A stretch of DNA of 26,022 nucleotides from Schoenoplectus triqueter (taxonomy: Eukaryota > Streptophyta > Magnoliopsida > Poales > Cyperaceae). Of the stretch, positions 19,701-26,022 are shown piece after piece. Under the pieces are notes generated by a model. It was not told the DNA's origin, did no database searches, and saw nothing but the letters and a program-made list of their open reading frames with translations. Every line of letters begins with the position of its first letter. Positions within the stretch are counted from its first letter, which is position 1. The position numbers and the translations under genes are program-made. The stretch spans positions 1 through 26,022 of the forward strand of contig CAXKVV010001184.1 of the NCBI GenBank assembly GCA_964058805.1, given 5' to 3'.

Positions 19701-22700
19701 GATAATGATATTGAGATGTAGCTGTTGATGACAATGTATAGTTGAGTGCAGATAATGATATTGAGAAAAGAACTACTAGTTGATAAGCCCCTACTTTTTG
19801 ACATGAAATAATTAAAAAAAAAGTAAGCCAAATGGTGAAAATTTTAAAAAGTAATGGAACTATTAGAGAACTCAGTCCTCCATATTTAGCAACTTTTCCG
19901 AATGCAAATGGTTAAGTTTGAAATGTCTTTTCCCAGGGGGAGAGCTTTTATAATCCATATATTCCTGATACTATAAAGGAACTGACGGACAAAGGGTTAG
20001 TTGAAGAACACGAGGGGGCCCACGTGATATTTGCAGAAGGCTTCAATGTCCCTTTAATAGTTGTTAAAAAGGATGGCGGTTATAACTATGCCTCTACTGA
20101 CTTGACTGCTCTTAAGTTAGTCATCTTAATGAGCCACAATTTATCAATTAGGTCCCATTTAACCCAGAAGAACTGGAACTGACATCCAATTTTGCAATTC
20201 AGTCTATGCTAAGCACAATTTTGCTTCAACGAACCCTCAGTCATAGTTTTGCTTTAGTTGTTCAATTGAATTATTACCAAGTAAATTTAGCCTTAGTTTA
20301 CCTGATTTACAGTTAGATGTCAACAAAAAAAAAAACCTCATTTTACCCTCAATTGTTCAAAATTACTTGATTAAATGAGATTGATTTATTGACACAACTT
20401 TTCTTTTGTAAAATATTGAAGGTACCGACTCCAGGTAGAGCAGGCAGAGTGGATAATTTATTTAACTGACGTTGGCCAGCAACAGCACTTTGATATGCTT
20501 TTCAAAGTATGTTTGGATGTCCTCTTATAAGTGGCTGTTATATTGGTCCTTATTTTCTTGATATGTTCGTCCTATAACCATGGATTACCATGCCATTGAG
20601 AATTTCTTGCATGTTATTGTTAAATTAGACTTGCTTCATGGATAAATTTATACATGAGGTTTTATTAAGGTTAACCTAATTTAAGCCAGGAAAAAACATA
20701 GAAATTTGAAAAAGAGTTAGAAGTTTCTAAAAGTAGTTAAGGTTTCTATTTCGATAAATTTTTTCCCTTCCAAAAAATAGTTATAAGTTTCTAAAAATTG
20801 TAAAATCTGATTTCCTACAAGGTATCGATTTTTTTTAATTTTTATATCATATTGATGATTCATGATGAGCCATTTGAATTTGCAAATGGAGATTTGGAGC
20901 CAAAGTAGACAGTGATCCCTGCATTCCAAAGCATTTTAGCACACCCTAAGTATTTGCTGAGGACCCTATATTCTTTTTTCATGTTGCTAACAGATGTAAC
21001 ATTTTTTGAGTAATAAGACGTAATATGTGGCACATATTATATTATTTAGTGTCATCATTTCTCACTTTCCAAAAGCCATTTTTTGCTAATATAAAATAAG
21101 GTAAAATCAAATAAGAGGGTTGTCAAATATTGATTTTTTGCTGTACTGTGTACAAAAGCAGATAGAGTAACATGTTGAATGCAATATGCAAAAATGAACA
21201 TCTTTTATGTTGTAAGAATCAGCTTTCCTTATTTCTGTTGCAGGCTGCAAGAAAGGCAGGATGGCTGCCACTGGCAGAAGAAAATAAGTTTCCGAGAGTG
21301 AGCCATGTGGGTTTTGGGTTGGTTTTGGGCTCAGATGGGAAGCGGTTCAGGACCCGAAGCTCTGAGGTCATTAGGTTAGTTGAGTTGCTAGATGAGGCGA
21401 AGACCCGAAGCAAGGCTGAGCTCATCCAACGGCTTGAGAACAATGGTATCATGCTTTAACTCACTGAGTCTTATTTCAGGTGAGGTTGTGATTAGTGTCT
21501 GGAGAGTGATAAAGAGTGCATTCAGGAGAAAGGTGGAGATGAGTACTGGTATGGAAAACCAGGAAAGGTGAGGAAGTTTAGTTCAGGTCAGGAAATTATG
21601 GTCAAGACCCAGAAATTCCAGCTGTGAACCTGTGGTGAAAGTTGGTTGAGGTTGTCGGAATTGTCATGATAACTAAAATCACAGGTGAGGCATGAAAACT
21701 ACAGTGCTGGTACTGTCATATTACCTGATCCAAACATGATCAGGTCCTACCTGGAATGTACTGGATCCAAATCAATCAGCTTTTTGCATGGGTGGCCTAT
21801 GTAACCATTTTTTGTAGGTGGTATGTACTGGGTTATTTCCTAAGAGAAACTTCAGAGCTTTTCAGGGTTAAACACCATGGACAAATTTACCTTTATATGA
21901 AATTAATAATCTATAATATTCTCGTTTGAAGTATCCTGGTTAACTATTTTGCCAGGTACACTCAGTGATTGGACAGATGAAGAGCTTGAGAAAACTGCAG
22001 AGGCAGTTGGTTATGGTGCTATCAAGTAAGCTATAAAATGTTCCAATCACAGTTTAGAGTACATTTTGTTGTACGCAGACAAGTTAGCTTTTATTTTTCT
22101 GAATAAATGAATTTCATGAAAAAAATACTAGAAAAATGTTTGCAGAACTCACACACACAAGGAGCACAGGTTTTGTGACAACAACAAAGTATAGAGATCA
22201 TAGATCTCAATTGAAAGAAGAAAAAAATGAAAATGATGATGATAATGAAAATAATGACTATGATAATGAAAATGATGATGATAATGAAAATAATAATGAT
22301 GATGATAGTACTAATAATAATATAAATATCTATAATTATGATAATAATACTATGTACATCCATAATAATAATAATGGTAATGTTAATAAAGTAATAATAA
22401 TAGTCCTAATAATAATGATCACATTAAATCTATACTATGAAATATACTTCTAAATCGCTAAAAATCCTAAATTGTAACTCTAAAATTCTAGAACTAAGAA
22501 CATAAAGTCTAAGAAATCTAAGAACTTAAAAATCTAAAAACATAAAGTTTATATCAGTCAATTTTTATGGAAACGAAACCCAGCACAGATTTTGTGAATG
22601 ACCCCAAAATTTGTGGGCAAAAAAAATTACTGTTGCCACAATATAGAAATATTGTGGAGGAAAAAACCATCCACAATAAGTTCATCATCCCTCCTTTATT

Positions 22701-24138
22701 TGCCAATTTAGAATTAGACCCCACCTTGTCAGCACCAAACTGATTGTTATCAACAGATTTCCTGCTTGAGCCACAATATGTTCCGGCTGTGATCACTTTA
22801 GTTGAAGTATCTAATTTCTAATCATGTATCTTTAACAAATAAAAGTGCACTTTTTAGTTTTTATTAATTTCATTATTGAAGTAATTATCTCTGAGTTTGT
22901 TTAACATTTAATAAATTATATGTGCTGCTCCATGCAGATATGCAGATTTGAAGAATAATAGATCAACAAATTATGTATTTAGCTTTGACCAGATGCTGAA
23001 AAATCAGGTGGTTATTTTTTTTGTATGATATTTTATTTTTATGGTATCATATTGTCAAATTTTCATCTTTGCTTTGAAAAGTGTTAGTGTCATACATTTT
23101 CTTACTTACAGTTTTAACCTCTAGTTTTGTGCTGAATTGAGGGTCATTTCCTAGATAGAATTTTCTGGTCTGGCAATAGAATTGTCGTAATCTCAGAGAT
23201 TTTATTGGGGTCTCAGGTCAGGCCTCATAGTTGAACTTCCATCACAATTATACCAGCAGATGTCAACTCAAATTTTGCTAACGTGTATAATGTTTATGAT
23301 TCTGCTCTGTATAATTTGCTTGTTCTCATGGTCAGGGTAACACAGCCGTCTATCTAGAATATGCACATGCTCGTATTTGTTCCATTGTCAAGCGGTCAAA
23401 AAGGGATATAAGTACGCTGCAGCAGGTCACTTGTATTTCATTAATTTATAATTTTTATCTTACACCTTTGCTTGAGATCTGTGGTTGTTGAAGGTACTTG
23501 TTTATGCTAATTATTATTTTCTGTATTTGCTACTTGAAAAGCTAATTTTACATCCAAGGGATATTTTTACAAATATTTCTTCCTATTTTACAGACTGGTG
23601 CAATAACACTAAACCATCCCGATGAGCACGTCTTAGCAGTTCATCTAATCCGATTTGCAGAGGTACAGCTTTAAATTAAAATTTTGCTCAGTATGTTTGA
23701 AATTTGTTAGGTTAATGATGATTTGGTAAAATGTTCTATTTTTTTTCTATTTTTATTATTATTATTTTTATTTCCAGGTGGTTGAAGAGGCATGCAATGA
23801 CCTCCTGCCCAATTATCTATGCGTGTATCTCTATAATTTGTCAGAGATATTCAATCGATTTTATTATAATTGCAGGGTATGCTGATTTATGAATTGATTT
23901 TAAAAATGCTTTGACATTTTTTTATTAGGTGCATCAAATTTTTTATACCAAATTCAGAAAACATTTGTATTTTGAAAGAAAATAAAAAAAGTAGTTTATA
24001 TGCTGAAAAACATTATTTCACGTACAGGTCATTGATTCAACAGAGGAGACGAGCAGGTTGCTCTTGTGCCAGGCTACAGCAATTGTTATGAGGCAATGCT
24101 TTGTACTCCTTGGAATTACACCGGTCTTTAAACTATAA
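16743..24138 (+). CDS. Arginine--tRNA ligase (class I), 16 exons, 589 residues
   Basis: Arginyl-tRNA synthetase attaches arginine to tRNA-Arg using ATP. Spliced, the gene gives 589 residues, about the plant cytosolic length. An N-terminal Arg-tRNA-synt-N domain (about 9-95, [22 protein letters not shown]) is followed by the Rossmann catalytic core. The HIGH motif is HVGH at 139-142 ([20 protein letters not shown]) and [11 protein letters not shown] follows. YASTDLTAL and [11 protein letters not shown] are the usual core blocks. GKRFRTR (385-391) occupies the KMSKS position; ArgRS enzymes commonly lack canonical KMSK. The C-terminal DALR anticodon-binding domain starts near [14 protein letters not shown] (468) and ends TPVFKL. 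The ATG at 16743 is preceded by an in-frame TAG, so without upstream splicing no targeting sequence is added and the product should be cytosolic. All catalytic blocks are intact, and a second copy seems to begin at the right edge. Confidence 0.96.
16900..16922. repeat. Small inverted repeat in intron 1
   Basis: GTCACATG (16900-16907) and CATGTGAC (16915-16922) are perfect 8-bp arms around a 7-base loop. Confidence 0.7.
19665..19766. repeat. ~51-bp tandem duplication in intron 7
   Basis: TGTAACTGTTAATGACAATG...ATATTGAGA at 19665-19716 is repeated at 19717-19766 with several substitutions and a small deletion. Confidence 0.8.
22224..22420. repeat. (GATGATAAT)n-like low-complexity tract in intron 11
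   Basis: Purine- and T-rich repeats of GATGATAATGAAAATAAT type. Both strands are open across it, one Asn/Asp-rich and one Ile-rich, purely as a result of the repeat. It lies inside the 912-base intron between exons 11 and 12. Confidence 0.9.
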
Positions 24139-24324
24139 TATTTGATCTATTTTAGTGTGTGCTTATCTCTTCATCGTATATATGTGTCATCTAGTTTTAT
24201 ATTTACGTACCTAAGTAAATATCTCAATGCTATGATCTAAATTCTTCAACAGTGGTGTTTATTACTCGTGCATGACTTGATTTGTATATCTGACTCAATA
24301 TTTTTTTATCAATTTCCTAATTCA

Positions 24325-24340
24325 AATAAAGCGCAATAAA
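24325..24340 (+). terminator. Candidate polyadenylation signals of the arginine--tRNA ligase gene
   Basis: AATAAA occurs twice, at 24325-24330 and 24335-24340, 187-202 bases after the stop codon. This is a usual distance for a plant 3' UTR. Confidence 0.5.
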
Positions 24341-24543
24341 GATATCATTAAAAACATAATTTGTTGATATATCATTTTATACCAGCTTTTGTATCAGTCT
24401 TGAAAATATATCTGCTTTATAATTTGTAAACGTACTAAATTTAAATGTTGAATTGAGTTGACACATATATATTGACTCATGAACTAGTTTGAATAGTGAT
24501 GAACCGAGATTGAGTTAGATTTTTCAGTTCTAAACCTTTTATA

Positions 24544-25170
24544 GGAGGTGAAGTTAACAATCACTGCTAAAATATTATGATTTTTTTTCAGTTCTATGCA
24601 TTTTATAATTCAAATGAACGAACTCATTTGCATCCCTAATTCAAACGAATGAAATTGAAAATCAGTCTTTATTCTAGTGGCAAAAGATAACATTCTTTGT
24701 GTGAGAGAGATTGTGAGTTCGAAATCTGAATAAAAGATCCTTATAAAATTTAAAAATTTACTCTCATCTTTTCAATTAAAAAAAAAAGAAAACGAACGAA
24801 ATTCTATTTGGATTTTTTTTTTTGGTGGTGTCCTACTTGGGGAATTTAGTAGATGTCAGGAATAGCAAACTTGGAGGCCACTCACCCGCCGGTGTCCGTA
24901 ACGACCAAGGCAAGTATGTGAATGTGACCATGTGAGTGCGTTGATTCTTTGTATCAGGCAAAAATAAATAAAGAAAAACACAAACGAGTGTGATTCTGAT
25001 TCGGAAAGCAAATAGCATTATTAGTTAGTTACTATTTCGTCATGCTTTGAGATAAAAATAATTTGCCTACGTCAATTTTATAATGCTTATATTATGGGAG
25101 GTGAAGTTAACAGTCAATGCTAAAATATTATGATTTGGTTAATGAGTTTTATAATCAAATGAAAGTTCTA
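24544..25170. repeat. Dispersed direct repeat pair of about 70 bp
   Basis: GGAGGTGAAGTTAACAATCA... at 24544-24620 and GGAGGTGAAGTTAACAGTCA... at 25097-25168 share CTAAAATATTATGATTT and a following TTTTATAATTCAAATGAA-type tail. They are 553 bases apart in the same orientation and flank the SINE-like insertion. Confidence 0.75.
24657..24789 (+). mobile_element. SINE-like insertion, about 133 bp
   Basis: A Pol III box A-like TAGTGGCAAAAGA near 24675 and a box B-like GAGTTCGAAATCTG at 24715-24728 lie about 40 bases apart, as in tRNA-derived SINEs. The segment ends in an A-run (about 24777-24787). AAACGAATGAAATT (24643-24656) and AAACGAACGAAATT (24790-24803) flank it, a 14-bp target-site duplication with one mismatch. 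It has no coding capacity, as is normal. Confidence 0.65.
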
Positions 25171-25700
25171 AAATGCATATAATTTAAAGTCAATGCTAAG
25201 ATATTAAAGTTATCTAAAAATACGTTTGAGATCTTAAATAATATCATATCAGACAAATTCGAAAACAAATACGAATTTATTCTTCAAAAAAGATAAAATT
25301 AAATTTGATTGTAACCCGTTAAAACTCGTTATTGTATAATTTCTAATATGTTAAATTATTTGATTGAAAACTAAACTACTTTACATATCTTCATGTTAAT
25401 AACTATCTAATAATAAGAAAACATTTAGATTGTCTATTTTTTTAGTTTGAACAATATTTGTGAAATTTTTTAAATACATGTACTATAAAAGTTTGATTTA
25501 TTTTATAACCCTTGAACTACGCTAATCATATGTTTCGGAGAATACATTATTTTTCTTGTAGTTTATCTTCTTAACAGCCACAAATATATTTTGGTGATTG
25601 TAATTATAGCCTCATTTTTTTTTTGTATTTTGTATTAAACTAAAAAAATTGGAATCTTTGAAATTAAAATACAAACATTTTCAAGGGCCTCTTGTAAAAA
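24804..25700. other. Intergenic stretch between the synthetase gene and its apparent copy
   Basis: AT-rich, apart from a GC-richer patch at 24830-24950. Apart from the direct repeat at 25097-25168 no gene or RNA is supported. Confidence 0.4.
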
Positions 25701-25707
25701 AAAATAG

Positions 25708-26022
25708 AACCCTAGACAAACGGGAAATGCGAGAGAGCTAGGGTGTAATAAAAAGAGAGGGAAGATAGAGCAGCAGATGTCGGCCATAGCTGTTGCAACT
25801 CCGCACTCTCTCTCCTTCTCTCTTCGCCTGTCTTCCTCTCTCCCCCGCTCCCCCTCCTTCCCTCAGGTCTCTCTTTCTCCATCTTTCCTCTCTCGGATTT
25901 ATCTCTTTCAGACTATTCGAGAGATGGCTTAATCTCACAAACTTATCCGTTCTTTAATATTTCCTGGGAAGCGGTACTAGTTGTAAGATATGAGAAACTT
26001 TTAGGCTGTGGGATTCCCGTTT
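25708..26022 (+). other. Start of a probable second arginine--tRNA ligase copy (5' region, cut by window end)
   Basis: From about 25790 to the end the sequence follows 15630-15835 in order: CTTCTCTCT.CGCCT, CCCTCAGG, TCAGGTCTCTCT, GGATTTATCT, CTAT.CG.GAGAG, TAAT.TCACAAACTTA, TTTCCTGGGAA, AGTTGT. Order and spacing agree apart from short gaps. A telo-box-like AACCCTAG lies at 25708-25715, a motif frequent in promoters of plant translation genes and not seen before the first copy. The coding exons that would prove the copy lie beyond the window. Confidence 0.6.
25777..25932 (+). CDS. Presequence-like short frame in the second leader
   Basis: An ATG frame of 51 residues starts MSAIAVATPHSLSFSLRLSS and continues rich in Ser, Arg, Leu and Pro with no acidic residue until IREMA near the end. 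That composition is typical of a chloroplast or mitochondrial targeting peptide. It runs to an internal ATGGC and then a TAA at 25930-25932. It could be the first exon of a dual-targeted synthetase, if a donor before the stop is used, or an upstream ORF in the leader. No strong donor was seen before the stop, so its translation as part of the enzyme is unproven. The equivalent frame in the first copy is interrupted. Confidence 0.35.
   Translation: MSAIAVATPHSLSFSLRLSSSLPRSPSFPQVSLSPSFLSRIYLFQTIREMA

Larger units (their letters stand above)
16743..24138 (+). other. Exon map of the arginine--tRNA ligase gene
   Basis: Coding exons: 16743-16873, 17064-17139, 17734-17835, 18326-18541, 18747-18827, 19191-19274, 19394-19498, 19937-20115, 20422-20506, 21244-21445, 21956-22025, 22938-23007, 23336-23425, 23594-23662, 23778-23876, 24028-24138. 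They total 1770 bases, a multiple of three. Every intron has GT-AG ends and every phase fits. Boundaries were chosen by splice signal plus continuity with the known ArgRS protein. The least typical acceptor is at 19393 (AAATTGGAG|GGAGG), whose T-tract lies about 12 bases back. Introns range from about 115 to 912 bases. Confidence 0.9.

Noticed and set aside
22091..22453. Asp/Asn-rich and Ile-rich open frames
   Set aside because: Both strands are open only because of the GATGATAAT-type repeat inside intron 11 of the synthetase gene.
24618..24638. Right end of another hAT element (CATTTGCATCCCTA)
   Set aside because: The motif resembles hAT ends but no left end or target duplication was found.
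25738..25938. Arg/Glu-rich minus-strand frame
   Set aside because: Complement of the CT-rich leader; the composition is forced by the purine tract.

Overview
The window is AT-rich nuclear DNA of a flowering plant, most likely a eudicot. Evidence for this: GT-AG introns with T-rich acceptors, a plant-type snRNA promoter (USE plus TATA), a plant F-box/DUF295 gene, a plant-type arginyl-tRNA synthetase, CT-rich 5' leaders and hAT-type MITEs. The species cannot be told from sequence alone.

Layout: 316-1954 (minus) holds a two-exon gene for a secreted, probably GPI-anchored protein with a plant aspartic-peptidase fold and a lost catalytic aspartate. From about 2.1 to 7.4 kb lies repeat-rich intergenic DNA: two related fold-back elements, a 25-bp tandem repeat, a palindromic TGACGTGAGA cluster, and a complete hAT MITE with an 8-bp target duplication. 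At 7429-7708 (minus) there are exon-like blocks of an unrecognised, probably decayed gene. At 8652-9719 (minus) is an intronless F-box/DUF295 gene. From 9.9 to 12.8 kb there are more repeats, including an 821-bp hAT-like element and a perfect 80-bp tandem duplication. At 12852-12972 (minus) is a U5 snRNA gene with its own Pol II-type promoter. From 13.1 to 15.6 kb there are microsatellites, a 111-bp tandem duplication and a GC-rich hairpin.

15.6-24.1 kb (plus) carries a complete 16-exon arginyl-tRNA synthetase gene that joins in frame to 589 residues, followed by AATAAA signals and an intergenic stretch with a SINE-like insertion. The last ~245 bases resemble the CT-rich 5' leader of that same gene, so the window appears to end inside the start of a tandem second copy. 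That second leader holds a Ser/Arg-rich ATG-initiated frame of organelle-presequence type which is broken in the first copy.

The genes do not form a pathway. Two serve core RNA functions (tRNA charging, splicing), one is a predicted ubiquitin-ligase adaptor, and one is a cell-surface pseudo-peptidase. All exon coordinates come from reading splice signals and protein similarity by eye; no alignment or search was run.
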